The notes: generated by a model from the sequence alone, not told the origin. Shown: positions 10,194-21,609, numbered from the stretch's first letter. The stretch: DNA of 64,000 nt from Pollenia angustigena (GCA_930367215.1 OV884060.1:179563253-179627252), one strand, 5' to 3'. Numbers and translations are program-made.

Positions 10194-10196
10194 AAA

Positions 10197-11138
10197 TGTA
10201 TAGGTACACGGGGGTAATGGTATATAGGGGTTATAAAAAAGTAGTGGGATGGACTTACCGATGGTTGTGTCTGTGATGATAGTTAGTGACGGGACGGTTG
10301 AGCCTCTTCCGGCCACCAGATTCTAACGTGTGGGTGATGTCCTTTTTGTTATTGTTGAGCTACGAGGTTTAACAAGCACTTTCCTCTTTCTGGTTCGTTT
10401 AGTGTTATGTGGTGTAGGTGGTTGGTATTACTTCACAATGGGAGTGGGAGCTGCTGTAAAAACGGTAAAGCAGAATTGGCGTTGCCGGGTTGGTGTTAAA
10501 GGTGTATCTGCCTGGGTAAATCGCTTGGCGGCAGCTTGCCTGAAACTGAGCCGCGGACGGTTTCACCAAAACGAAGGATGGACACTCGGTTGTCACACCG
10601 TCACTTCACTTAAACTTCGTAGTCGCCAAGCTTAAAGTTGGTTGGTGGCGTGATCTATAACCACGAAAATTCTTCACGTTTTTGCCCCTTGAGGTCAACG
10701 GAGAACAAAGGGATTTTAATTGTAAGCTTCCCCAGAAGTTGGGACCAATTGACACACATAAAACACAATTTATTTGATTTTAAAAATCTATGGTTTAATA
10801 ACACTTTTAATTCTTGGGCTATAAACACATTTGTACCTTATAACTATAGAGTTATATACGTGGGCTATAAAAACACTTGTAACTTATAACTATAGAGTTA
10901 TATACTGAAAAACACTTTAAATTACTTTGCACCGTCAGACAATTTTCACTTTAAATTTTAATTGTTCAAGAAAACGTGTGGACTGTTCTGGTCACTGTCG
11001 TTACTGAGAATGATTTTAAAGACAAAAGTAAAAAAGTAAAAGAAACACAGCGAGTCAACGTACTCGTTGTTACAAATATATAGGGTTTTCATACCTTGCA
11101 AAACGTTGCAAAATATGTAGGGTTTCCGTGCCTAAACA
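10197..11138 (-). repeat. BEL 5' LTR
   Basis: 942 bp, same ends as the 3' LTR, followed by the TGACC target copy. Confidence 0.95.
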
Positions 11139-11143
11139 TGACC
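11139..11143. repeat. Target site duplication of BEL (right copy)
   Basis: TGACC, matching 2232-2236. Confidence 0.95.
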
Positions 11144-12394
11144 CTTAACTACATGCGTACAATTGCCAGCGGGAACTTAAAAACCTTTTTAAATATCCCA
11201 ATAGTCAAAGTTTGTTACATCTTCACTTGCATACATTTGTTAGCACTTCTGCTGTAAGACAAAAAGGAATCAAAACCGGTTAAAACAAATTTGCTTAAAC
11301 TTACCAAATAATTGTAAATTCCGTTTGCCAATATTGTTTATTCTTCTAACTAACCTTCCGAATTCACACCAAAGTGGGTTGAATGATTCCTTATACCAAA
11401 ACTTTGAATATTTAGCTATTTACCTAAACAAAAATTTTAAATGAAATAAAAGATAAACAAATACTTATATTTGACAAGGGAAATAAGATAGGGTGACCCA
11501 TCTAATAATTTAAGTGGAATAAGAAAAATAATAGAATCCAAACTCTGGCCGAAGTTACCATGTAACTTTTTTTTTGAATCGTTTGATATAAATACTTTTT
11601 TGGTAAATTTTGGGTATTATTTCTTTTTGTCCGAAGTTGCCATTTGTTTTTTTTTAATACCTTGATAAGTGTTAATTTAAAATAATTTTTCAAACTAAAA
11701 AGCTTGTTTATCCAAATTTAACATAAGAAAAAAATAAATGTAAATAAGCAAATTAAAAATAACATAGATTTATTGAAAATTGAGTTCCTTCTTACTTTTA
11801 AATTGCAAAAACAAATCAAGTGTCCATTCTGATACTATAATTTTTTTAATTAATGTTGTATTTCGATATAATTGGACAGGTTGTTAATCGATAATCCAAT
11901 AGCAAATTTGGAAAATCAGACATTTAAGTTTCAGGCTATTTAGTAAACCCGTATTTATAAACTTATTTCTTATACATTACTAATATTACTTATCATGTAA
12001 TAATTATTAGACATAAGTAGAATAGAAGAGTAAATAAATATTCAATGTACACTTTTTTATTGAAATAATGGAAAACAAATAATTATGTTTTAATCTATTC
12101 ATATATGGTTGAAAGGTAACAAACGCATGGCGAAATGGTAAGTTACGGTTTGGGGCATTACTCCCAAATATTTTTTTTTTGCAGGCAATGGGTAGTGCCA
12201 CGGATGGCAATACGTTGTCATATGGGGTGGGCAGCCTGTTCCAGGACATGAACATCTGGTCCTGAAGACTCGAGTTCATTCATGCCATGAACAGCGAAAA
12301 GTTTTCTTATCGTCAACCAACGGTCGTTTTTGTTCAATGTTTTATGTTTTCTATCGCTTCGGTTTTTTCATCTACAGCTTTCGTTTTTGGCACG

Positions 12395-12400
12395 AATAAA
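12395..12400 (+). promoter_or_regulatory. Possible polyadenylation signal in gypsy 5' LTR
   Basis: AATAAA 159 bases before the LTR end, followed by a GT-rich stretch (TGTGTATGTGTG). The 3' LTR copy is at 24183-24188 and would be the one used. Confidence 0.5.
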
Positions 12401-12565
12401 ATTGTGTATGTGTGAGTAGATGGACACGAACCCCCCATTTCCGGCGAGCTTCAGCCCAAACACCAGCGTGCCACTGTCCATCGCGAAGCGAAGTGAGAGT
12501 TTGATTTAGATCAAACATTTCTCACAAAATTATTATCACTCACGTTCCCCCACATCACACAAAAA

Positions 12566-12583
12566 TGGCGCCCAACGTGGGGC
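12566..12583 (+). other. Gypsy primer binding site, tRNA-Lys
   Basis: TGGCGCCCAACGTGGGGC, six bases after the matched LTR end. From memory it is complementary to the 3' end of insect tRNA-Lys(CUU) plus CCA. Confidence 0.85.
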
Positions 12584-14458
12584 CAGAAAGAGATTTAACC
12601 CTTTAGTTTAAAGTGATTTAGCCTGAAGGTGTTTTAATTCATCTTTGCTGGCTTCCACACCTTTGAACATTTCAGGTTAAAATGTTCCAGCCAATTACAT
12701 TTTTTTTCATATTTTTGACGATTGTCCCGGAAGGTGTTAAATACACACCATTCCTGCGTTGCGACGGCATCGTATGGAGAAGTTAGGTATTGGGATCTCG
12801 GTCATCTGACCTTATAGAGGACGACCTATGTCCTGGAAGGTGTCAAGTAAACACCAAGCCTGAGTAGCAATGGCTTCCGACATAAGAGACGAGACTGAGC
12901 GAGTCGAGTGGATGGAATCAACTCGAATCCATAATGAAAAACTTGATACGGCGGCTATATAGCTAGGGGATCATAAGTTTTCATTATTGGATGAGAGGAA
13001 AATCCAGGAGATTCACTCTATGTCGTTTTGTCTTGTGTTTTCGTTTACAGTTAATTGATGATAGAAAACTTGTTGGTAACAACACTACGCACTATACGTG
13101 AACAATTTTTTTTTGACATGATTGATTCTTATACATTTTTATCATACTTGAACATCGTATGAGTTTGAGTACTCAATTTAGAGGACAAAATATTCGATAA
13201 ATTTAAACTCGAGTAAAAATATCACACACATTTCGCCACTACACGTCTGTTACCAAATTTCAACCAAAGTATAATTTGTATATATTATATTAAATATTTG
13301 AAAACTAATTAACATTAATTATTCGTAGTTGATAATTTAGTAGATAAATAATATTATTGGTAATATTTGAACTCTTATACTAATTTTTATAATCTGCTAA
13401 TATTAATTAAACTAAGGCCAACAATTTATAACTTTAAACAAATTAAACTAATTGGTAAATAGAAAATAGTTTTTTGTCAATTAATATTATAACCTATTAT
13501 CTATGTCAACACGTAGTTTTTTTTTAATATTATTACAATAAACATTATAAATAATTATACAAATTTATATTGGCAAATATTTTTTACATAGGATAATAAT
13601 CAACATTATCCCTATGAGATTTTTGAAATTGCATTTTTTTTAAATTTTTCTTTTCGAATTTGAAGATTTTATAGTTTCTTACAGCCTAATAATTTTTTTT
13701 TGATATTTAGATTGTGAAATTACATAACAATCATAATTTCACGTACATTTGAATTTTCTTAAATACAATTGTGATTCCTTTAATAAATAAATTTATAAGG
13801 ATATCTTGGCTTTTACATATTCTTATATACGATAATAATTAACGATTATTATTATAAAAGTTTTTTTTATATTGATTTTTTTTTTTGACCTTTGCTTAAT
13901 ACATTCAAATTTATAGGTTATCCCCAGTATTCATAAAGGATTGTTGAATTTGGCAAACGTTTATTGTCTTGTGAGCCTTTGTTATATTTAAAATATTTAT
14001 TTTATGAATTTAGTCGGTAACATTTGTTTTTGGATCTTTTTCGGTTTTTCGATATTGAGATTGTAAGGTTGTATAATAATTACAATCTCACATACACCCG
14101 GATTTTTCGCTTATGACAATTGATAGTAATTTGTAAAGATCTTTTGTCACGTATATCTTGACTATTACTTTTTTGGAATTACATTTTTTGGGATTTTATT
14201 AATAAATTATAATTTAAGGGAATAACATTTTCTTAAATTTTAATTGCTTCGGGATATTGGGATTGGGAAATTACCTGATAATTTCTAACAATATTTACAC
14301 TTAAACTTTTTTTTGAATTTTTATCAATTGAGGTCGATTGGTTTCCTGACCGCAGGGTATATCCACGGGTAATTCGTTTAGTAGATTGTCGCTTTCGGTG
14401 CTAGACGGTTATAGTTGAAAGTTTTTTTGTTTGAATTTACGAACGGTTTTGGATTAGG
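12584..14458 (+). other. Gypsy leader with a series of hairpins
   Basis: About 1.9 kb without a credible ORF, very AT-rich after 13000. It holds at least five inverted repeats with different stems: 13587-13616, 13714-13742 (stem GTGAAATTA), 13832-13852 (stem ATAATAAT), 14056-14090 (stem TGAGATTGTAA) and 14267-14285 (stem GAAATTA). Four lie in the 600 bases before gag. They could act in RNA packaging or translation; this is inference. Confidence 0.65.
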
Positions 14459-16060
14459 ATGAGTACTAGGCGACTCCGATCATCTAGTAGAGCCCAGGCC
14501 AATAATAACGACGGCATTTCAACAGCCACTACAGCCACCGTTACCGATCTAACCACGACGTCGGCAATAGTAAGCAATCAAAACGTAGCACCCATTGTTT
14601 CTACAAACGCGGTTACTCCTTTAATGTCAATTAGATTCCCACCCGGATTTGGACCACAAACCCATTCTTCTCCTGATAGTTTTAGTACAATTCGTACACC
14701 GACCTACAGCAGCTTAACTGCCAGGGAAATAACTGGACAGACAGGTAGCCAACGTACTCGTGATCTTGATTTAGGCAACATGAATAGGAATAATTTACCC
14801 CCTGTGGGCGAGGAAGTTGACCCTGAAATGGTCATTAATGAGGACGGTGTGACTTTGAGGGATTATGTCAGTGCTTCGGTGGGAGCTGCACAGGCTGCAA
14901 TTATGAACGAGGTCCAGAATATGCAACTCATGCTACCACAATTGATAAGGGAGTCCTTGCGTTCCGAACGTGGAATTTCTTCGGAGAACCAGACTTTCCG
15001 TCACAATGCACCCTATGACCAGCAGCGAGCATATCAAACCCCATTTAATAACAATAATAACAGACCACCGCCAGCACAACATTTTGCACATAATGACCCT
15101 CAAATGTTCAGACAACAACGCCCGCGTCAACCCAACTTAGCCCAACCAGTATTTGAAAATATTCCTCAGCATTTTGCTGAACAATTTCCAGGTTTTGGAA
15201 ATTCACCTTCGTTTCATGGTTTTAAACCAATGACTCCAAACCAATTGGAAAAATGGGGAATTAGGTACGATGGTACGAATAAGTCATTGACGGTTGAGGA
15301 TTTTGTATTTCGGGTGGAGGCATTAAAGCACGATTACAACTGTTCATGGGAAGTTTTAATGAAAGGTTTTCATCATTTAGTAACGGGGGAAGCAAGCAAC
15401 TGGTTCTGGTCCTTTAGAATGAAACATCCGATATGCGACTGGCAGACTTTTAAACACCACCTAATAAAAAAATTCAGAAATTTTGAAAGCGATTTCGAAA
15501 TTCAAAGAAAAATAATGGAGCGTAGGCAAGCACACAATGAGTCTGCGGATGCGTTCATTACAGAAATCGTTAAGCTCAAAAACCAAATGAGGGTAAGCGT
15601 ACTCGAGAGCGAGCTGGTAAAAATTGTTAAAGACAACCTGAAAGATGGATTGGCTCAACTGGTTTTCCCCATTAGGATTGACAGTCTGGATCAGCTACTG
15701 GAGGAGTGCAAAAGGGCTGAAAGGAATATTGCCAAGCGATCTTCGAACCGTATGCCTTTAGGTCATTCTCGACGTGTGTATGAAGTAGATTTGTTTAACC
15801 CCGAGGAGATAGATGAACAGGCACAACAGGTTGAGGCACTTCAAAGGGATAGTTTGCCAGCGAAACAGCTCACGTGTTGGAACTGCAAGGCCCCTGGCCA
15901 CTCTTTTATCGAATGCCCTGTAGTACAACGAAATGTTTTTTGCTACAAATGTGGGTTCGAGGACGTAACTAGCCCGAATTGCCCCAGATGTGCGGGAAAC
16001 AGCAAATCGAACATGCGGAAAACTGGGCCGACGTGTTCAAACCAAAGCACATCCCAGTAG
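14459..16060 (+). CDS. Gypsy gag
   Basis: 533 aa. Residues 1-100 are Ser/Thr-rich and low in structure, followed by an Asn/Gln/Pro-rich stretch (about 170-255). A capsid-like helical region runs from about 265 to 420 (including FVFRVEALKHDY and a downstream Trp-rich segment). One canonical CCHC knuckle, CWNCKAPGHSFIEC, lies near 472-485, followed by a CX2C...CX2C pair. The product would coat the element RNA in cytoplasmic particles. The end overlaps pol in the -1 frame, with a slippery GGGAAAC inside the overlap. Confidence 0.92.
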   Translation: MSTRRLRSSSRAQANNNDGISTATTATVTDLTTTSAIVSNQNVAPIVSTNAVTPLMSIRFPPGFGPQTHSSPDSFSTIRTPTYSSLTAREITGQTGSQRTRDLDLGNMNRNNLPPVGEEVDPEMVINEDGVTLRDYVSASVGAAQAAIMNEVQNMQLMLPQLIRESLRSERGISSENQTFRHNAPYDQQRAYQTPFNNNNNRPPPAQHFAHNDPQMFRQQRPRQPNLAQPVFENIPQHFAEQFPGFGNSPSFHGFKPMTPNQLEKWGIRYDGTNKSLTVEDFVFRVEALKHDYNCSWEVLMKGFHHLVTGEASNWFWSFRMKHPICDWQTFKHHLIKKFRNFESDFEIQRKIMERRQAHNESADAFITEIVKLKNQMRVSVLESELVKIVKDNLKDGLAQLVFPIRIDSLDQLLEECKRAERNIAKRSSNRMPLGHSRRVYEVDLFNPEEIDEQAQQVEALQRDSLPAKQLTCWNCKAPGHSFIECPVVQRNVFCYKCGFEDVTSPNCPRCAGNSKSNMRKTGPTCSNQSTSQ

Positions 16061-19000
16061 AAGATAATTTTTCAAATTTCACATTTACCGGACAAGACCA
16101 ACCCAGGGAAATGATTAACCCAATACCAGACAAAGTCAAACAACCAGATAAGGAAAATGCTAAGATCAACGCAATGGATGATGAAGACACAGGATCTAAA
16201 TGTACAAATGGATGCTCGCAAGCAAACAATAACTCAAAGCGACATGGTCTAAATCCAGGCCTATCGTATGAACAGCGTCTAGAAAACTACAACCGAATTC
16301 GTTCCGAAATTTTTACAGAATATGCACCCATAGTTAGCGATAAAATCCGCAAAACCAGGGAAAGATACGCCTCAAGAAAAAAAGAGAGAAAAGTAATAGC
16401 CTCCACGGTAATAGGTAGCGAAGATGACATAAGACCCTATATGACAGTGGAGATCAATGAATCTCCATATCAAGGCCTGTTAGATAGTGGAGCTTCTGTG
16501 AGTTGCCTTGGCCGAAACTGTATTGAGAACGCAAAACAAATGGATGCGAAAATACTCGACTTTAAATCTTCTGTGCGTACAGCAGATGGGAAACAACATT
16601 TAATAGTTGGAAAAATTTTCGTAAAAATTAAGTATGGAAATAAGTTTGTGGAAATGATGTTGTATCTGGTACCAAACTTAAGTCAGGAATTGATTTTAGG
16701 GTATGATTTTTGGAAGGAAATAGGTTTGAAGGTTTCCTTCGAAAATAGTTTAGTCGATGAAATTTCTCTCACAAATGCGGAAGAGTCCAAGATGCACTCA
16801 TTAACGTCACGTCAACGAAAAGTTTTGGAAAATGTAAAACAATCGTTTCGGTGTTATACACTGTTTGGCTTGGGAAGAACTCAAATCGAAAAACACACAA
16901 TAGACACTGGAGATGCACCGGCCAAAAAGATGAGACACTACCCCGTTAGTCCAGCAGTGCAGAAACTAATCTACGCTGAACTTGACAGGATGATTGAACT
17001 GGACGTAATCGAAGTAGCCACTGGAGCAGAGTGGAATAATCGTATGACCTGGGTCATTAAGCCCAACAAAAACAGGCTTTGCCTCGATGCACGGGAGCTC
17101 AACAAGGTTACGAGGAAGGATGCGTACCCTCTGCCCAATATAGACGGTTTACTGGCGAGGTTAGGAGATACCCACTTTATCTCATCAATCGACCTCAAGG
17201 ACGCCTTCTGGCAAATCCCTCTGGATGAGGCAAGCAGACCAAAGACAGCGTTCACAGTTCCTGGCAGGCCTCAGTATCAGTTCAAAATGATGCCTTTTGG
17301 ACTGTGCAATGCTGCCCAGAGGCTTTGTCGGTTGATGGATAAAGTGGTGCCATCTGAGTTAAAGGACAGAGTGTTTATATACTTGGACGATTTACTGGTA
17401 GTGTCCTCAAACTTTGATGATCATATGGACATGCTTCGCATTGTTGGACAGAGGTTAACGAATGCTGGACTAACCATTAATATGCAGAAATCAAAATTTT
17501 GTTACCGGGAGTTAAAGTATTTGGGTTACATAGTTGGCGGGGGAAAACTGAAACCGGATGAAGAAAAAGTTAAGGCTATTTTAGATATAGGTCCACCGAA
17601 AAACCAAAAAGACGTGCGAAGATTCTTAGGCACTGTAGGATGGTATCGCCGTTTTATAAATGATTTTTCTACTCTTACGGCTCCTCTAACGGATACACTC
17701 AAAAAAGCTCCTAAATTTAATTTTACCCCTGAGGCTATAGAATCTTTTGAAAAGCTCAAGCTTAGGTTAGTTACCAGCCCGGTATTGTCCAGCCCAGATT
17801 TCGAAAGGCCATTCTTTGTCCAATGTGACGCGTCAAACGTAGGAATTGGGGCGGTTCTATTTCAAAAAGACGATGAAGAGGGTGAGCACCCTATCGAATA
17901 CTTTTCGAAGAAATTGAACCAAGCCCAGAAAAACTATTCTACGACCGAAAAAGAGTGTCTCGCAGTAGTTCTGGCCATAGAAAAATTTCGCCAATATATA
18001 GAGTTGAGGGACTTTACGGTCATTACAGACCATTCCAGTCTGAAGTGGCTGATGCGTCAGCAAGACTTGAACGGGAGACTTGCTCGGTGGAGTTTAAAGC
18101 TTCAGGGCTTTAAATTCAACATAGAGCACAGGAAAGGAGCTAAAAACGTTGTCCCCGATATGCTTTCGCGTCAGGACATGGAGGAATTGATTTTAAATAG
18201 TGTCCCATTGATAGATTTTAACTCTGAAGCTTTCAAAGATAAAGATTATCTGGCCTTAATAGACACGGTAGAGCAAAATGGGGACCGATTGCCTGATTTG
18301 AAAGTGGAAGAAGGCATTGTATACAAGAAAGTAAAATTTAACCGAAACGACCTAGACAATGAAGCAGAATGCTGGAAAATATGGGTGCCGGGTGAATTAA
18401 CACACAGTCTAATTTGTAAATCTCATGTTGATAACACCTCGCACGGAGGCATAGCGAAAACATTATATAATATTCGCGAATATTTTTATTGGCCTTCTAT
18501 GGTAAAACAGATCAGGGATTTCGTTAGAGATTGCAGCACTTGTAAGGAGATAAAACACCCAAAACAAATTTTACGGCCACCCATGGGCTATGAAGTAAGG
18601 ACTCAAAGGCCGTTTCAGAAGATATACATTGACTTCTTAGGACCCTATACAAGAACGAAATCCGGTAACACATTTATCTTTATAGTCCTTGATCATAAAA
18701 CAAAATTCGTCTTATTGAAAGCCCTGTCAAAAGCCACAACCAAGGCGGTAATCAAATTTTTAAGAGACGAGGTATTTTACAAATTTGGAGTGCCAGAGTT
18801 CCTACACTCAGACAACGGCAAGCAATTCACTTCTGAAGCATTTAAAGATTTTTTAGAAATATTTGGGGTAAGACACATCCGGACCCCAATATACTCACCA
18901 CAATCGAATGCTAGTGAGAGGGTGAACCAGACCATACTTAGTTCGATTAGGAGTTTTTTAGACCAGGATCAAACTAAATGGGACGAAAACTTGTCCAAAA

Positions 19001-19449
19001 TCGAATGTTCCCTAAGATCGACTGTTCACTCTTCCACAGGTGTTACCCCCTACTTTTCGTTAACCGGATACAATATGATTACTCACGCCGACGCGTACGT
19101 AATCCTGAGAAAGTTAAAATCTACGGAAGAAGGAGAAATGCTAATTCTACCAAAATCCTCACAAATGCAACTAATACACCAAAAAATAAGTGAGAAGCTG
19201 CACGACGCCTATCTAAAGAACGTAAAATCATACAACCTTAAAAGTAGAAACATAAAATATAGCCCTGGTCAGGAGGTCTACAGAAAGAATTTCGTACAGA
19301 GCAAATTTTCTAAGGGTATAAATGCAAAGCTTTGTAGGCCCTGGCTGAAGTGTAGAATTCGAAGAGCAATAGGCAATTGTCAGTATGAAATCGAGAATCT
19401 CAAAGGACAGCTGATTGGAGTTATACATGCCCAGCACTTGAAACAATAG
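15979..19449 (+). CDS. Gypsy pol (protease, RT, RNase H, integrase)
   Basis: About 1150 aa, expected as a gag-pol fusion through the -1 shift; there is no AUG at the 5' end of this frame. Protease with LLDSGAS (Asp near 169); reverse transcriptase with SSIDLKDAFWQ and YLDD (Asp near 470-471); RNase H with CDAS (near 616); integrase zinc region with HVDN...HGG and CSTC (about 816-855); core with Asp in YIDFLGP (about 884), Asp in SDNGKQF (about 945) and Glu in NASERV, 35 residues later (classic DD35E). Order RT-RNase H-integrase is that of Ty3/gypsy. Catalytic residues are all present and no stop interrupts it. It stops at TAG and no env follows. Confidence 0.95.
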   Translation: MPQMCGKQQIEHAENWADVFKPKHIPVEDNFSNFTFTGQDQPREMINPIPDKVKQPDKENAKINAMDDEDTGSKCTNGCSQANNNSKRHGLNPGLSYEQRLENYNRIRSEIFTEYAPIVSDKIRKTRERYASRKKERKVIASTVIGSEDDIRPYMTVEINESPYQGLLDSGASVSCLGRNCIENAKQMDAKILDFKSSVRTADGKQHLIVGKIFVKIKYGNKFVEMMLYLVPNLSQELILGYDFWKEIGLKVSFENSLVDEISLTNAEESKMHSLTSRQRKVLENVKQSFRCYTLFGLGRTQIEKHTIDTGDAPAKKMRHYPVSPAVQKLIYAELDRMIELDVIEVATGAEWNNRMTWVIKPNKNRLCLDARELNKVTRKDAYPLPNIDGLLARLGDTHFISSIDLKDAFWQIPLDEASRPKTAFTVPGRPQYQFKMMPFGLCNAAQRLCRLMDKVVPSELKDRVFIYLDDLLVVSSNFDDHMDMLRIVGQRLTNAGLTINMQKSKFCYRELKYLGYIVGGGKLKPDEEKVKAILDIGPPKNQKDVRRFLGTVGWYRRFINDFSTLTAPLTDTLKKAPKFNFTPEAIESFEKLKLRLVTSPVLSSPDFERPFFVQCDASNVGIGAVLFQKDDEEGEHPIEYFSKKLNQAQKNYSTTEKECLAVVLAIEKFRQYIELRDFTVITDHSSLKWLMRQQDLNGRLARWSLKLQGFKFNIEHRKGAKNVVPDMLSRQDMEELILNSVPLIDFNSEAFKDKDYLALIDTVEQNGDRLPDLKVEEGIVYKKVKFNRNDLDNEAECWKIWVPGELTHSLICKSHVDNTSHGGIAKTLYNIREYFYWPSMVKQIRDFVRDCSTCKEIKHPKQILRPPMGYEVRTQRPFQKIYIDFLGPYTRTKSGNTFIFIVLDHKTKFVLLKALSKATTKAVIKFLRDEVFYKFGVPEFLHSDNGKQFTSEAFKDFLEIFGVRHIRTPIYSPQSNASERVNQTILSSIRSFLDQDQTKWDENLSKIECSLRSTVHSSTGVTPYFSLTGYNMITHADAYVILRKLKSTEEGEMLILPKSSQMQLIHQKISEKLHDAYLKNVKSYNLKSRNIKYSPGQEVYRKNFVQSKFSKGINAKLCRPWLKCRIRRAIGNCQYEIENLKGQLIGVIHAQHLKQ
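15994..16000 (+). promoter_or_regulatory. -1 ribosomal frameshift site GGGAAAC
   Basis: In the gag frame the codons read GCG GGA AAC, giving the heptamer G-GGA-AAC in the correct phase. A -1 slip reads GGG AAA and continues into pol. The pol frame opens only after a TAG at 15970-15972, and gag ends at 16060, so the shift must occur in this short window. Confidence 0.8.
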
Positions 19450-21609
19450 GAGGGCGGGTCCCAACCCTTTTCACTCCACAGGCTATGTGAAAACAGTTGG
19501 CTTTGTGACGCCCAGCCTACGACTGACAGGAAATGCTTAACATTAACACTAACACAATTTCATGGCTTGTGAAGAACGGGGGTTATGAACAGTGTTTATT
19601 TGGTACGGTGATCGGTAGATGTAAGATGATTCGCAACACTTCCTAAAAATCGTTCGGAATGGTGTGTCGTGAACGCGGTAAAAGAAAAAACGGCGTAGGT
19701 TAAGGCGGTTTAAGATGGCGTGGAAACTCGAGAACTTTCTTTCGTTAAGTGGCAGCAAGATAAAAAGGTTGGCTCGCGTGGTTTATTTCTTGTCCTTCGT
19801 GTGAAGCTTTTAACTAAATGTTCTTAATATTTAATAACAGTGTCCGTGTTATAACAAAGTAAATTGTTAACCATATTCGTATATACATATTTCAACCTAC
19901 GTTAGGACACAGAATATAAAAGGAATATTTCAGGATGAAACCTAAAAACACGTTTCACGAACAAAACTTGCAACTCAAAATGGCGTAAATGCTGTAACAA
20001 ATCGTTTGAAAAAAGGATACAATTCCACAAAAGTTCAATAACGAATTCTCCATAAAAGTGATAAAGTAATGACGAATGAATTCAACTCAAAAAAAAAAAA
20101 ACTAGTAAACATTTTTATAAAAAAAAAGCTAGTTAGCCTCAAAAAAATATACGCACACGTGGATATGAGTGACAAATTTAAGTTTATTTTTTGAAGGCTG
20201 GCATCTTTAGATTGGCTGCATGTGTAAATGTAACATACCGTGGTTAACTTTTTATATTGTATTAACAAATTTCTCCAGTGAAATGTTTGTCGTCCTCGTT
20301 TTATAAATAATCTGCAGCATTATATCTATAACCCTGCAAGACAAACAAATAAGACTGCAACGAAATTGTTGACGACTACAACGAAGGCGTGGATAGTGAA
20401 AAAAGTGGAAGATTTTAATCGAACACCTACAAACAATCCAAATGTGGTAATAGCGAGGGTTTACAGATCTCAACGTTCATGTTCCTGTGACAAGCAGACA
20501 TTTTTTGTAGGACCTTAAAACCCGCCAGTTAATAAGGTAAAATACCCACTAAGCAAAACAACTACAACTGAGCATAAATTAAGCCAAACCTATAAGACAT
20601 CAACGTCGTTACCACGAATCACCACTTACAAACGTTGCCACAATAATAACAGCAGAGCGACAAAACACCAACGTCGTTACCACATCTATGCCAAAAAGCA
20701 AAAACTCCGCTGCCATAATAACAACCACCGCAAAGCGACAAGAACACCAACGTCACAACAACAGCAAAGTGACAAAAACAACAACGTCCCAACAGCAGAG
20801 CGACAAGACACCAACTTAGATACAACAGCCTAACTCACAACAGAAGAGGTACAAAAGAAAACAAAAAAAACAACTGCCTACGTAGATACCAACAATCACA
20901 AAGTACCACAAATCATCAAACTGCCTACAACGACGAAGCTAAAAACGAAATAAGGGCAACTGCCAACGTTGCTACCTGCAACCACAAAGTACAACGAATC
21001 ATCCAACTTTGCCACAACAACAACGGCAAAGCGACAAACCACTGACGCCTAGATAGCAGCAGCAAAAGATATGATTTCTACCCAGAGGGACGAAAGACGA
21101 GAAATCGAGGAAAAACCCAGGTAAAAGTAAACATGCCAATATATATTAGCCCAGAGGGTCCCCAACTTTCAGTGACACTGATTATTCGTTTTTTTTTCGA
21201 CCAAAATTAATCCCAAATGGAAATAGTTTTTCACATTTCGAAATAATTCAATTATACACATCGAACTTTTTATCACCATACCTTTATTTACTTGATTATT
21301 TTATCACTACAATTCTACATACAATTAATATCAATACTAAGATTATTACTCTACCCCTATTCGCTATTTATATGATTGGACATACTTATAATATAGCCTA
21401 CAATAGAATATTGTTTTCCATTATAATTAAACTTATTACTACCTTGTGACTTATAATCGTATAATACTCCCTTATTCTAAACTTAAATTCCCTGCCTATA
21501 CTTAACTATATACAATTAAGTCAACCCCAAAATAAAATGTTAATTTTCTTTAAGGAAACTTGAAAGAAAAATTTTATGAGGAAATAATAAAATAGACTTA
21601 AATCCCAAA
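19450..21609 (+). other. Gypsy 3' non-coding region
   Basis: About 2.1 kb with no ORF that looks like env. Contains a CAA-rich repeat zone (20580-21060) and a purine-rich stretch at about 21086-21122 that may be the polypurine tract. If so the 3' LTR begins near 21130-21180 and not at 21610, which is only where identity to the truncated 5' LTR begins. Confidence 0.6.
20580..21060 (+). repeat. CAA-rich imperfect repeats in gypsy 3' region
   Basis: Recurring unit of the type AGAGCGACAAGACACCAACG, seen near 20653, 20731, 20765, 20796 and 21026, with spacers of CAACAA. Strand-asymmetric: almost no T in the plus strand. A Cys-rich ORF on the minus strand is a by-product. Confidence 0.65.

Larger units (their letters stand above)
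2237..11138 (-). mobile_element. Complete BEL/Pao LTR retrotransposon
   Basis: 8902 bp, minus strand, flanked by TGACC. In element order: 5' LTR (10197-11138), primer site for tRNA-Tyr, leader with a splice donor, gag-pol (9544-4316), a second ORF (4273-3488), purine tract, 3' LTR (2237-3178). Both LTRs are 942 bp, begin TG and end CA in plus orientation, and differ visibly only at a 4-bp loop. The open gag-pol and near-identical LTRs suggest a young, possibly active copy. It sits inside the 5' LTR of the gypsy element, so it inserted later. Confidence 0.95.
11139..12559 (+). repeat. Gypsy 5' LTR, right part
   Basis: Matches 22927-24347 with very few differences (one is near 11190 versus 22987). 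It ends CACATCACA just before the primer site. Confidence 0.9.

Noticed and set aside
11502..12279. 63- and 90-aa minus-strand ORFs repeated at 23290 and 23795
   Set aside because: Inside the gypsy LTR, opposite to gag-pol, low complexity; the repeat is the LTR pair.
16971..17255. Minus-strand ORFs inside pol
   Set aside because: Shadows of the pol frame, which has full domain support.
20619..20825. Cys/Trp-rich 68-aa minus-strand ORF
   Set aside because: By-product of the CAA-rich repeat zone read backwards; no independent support.
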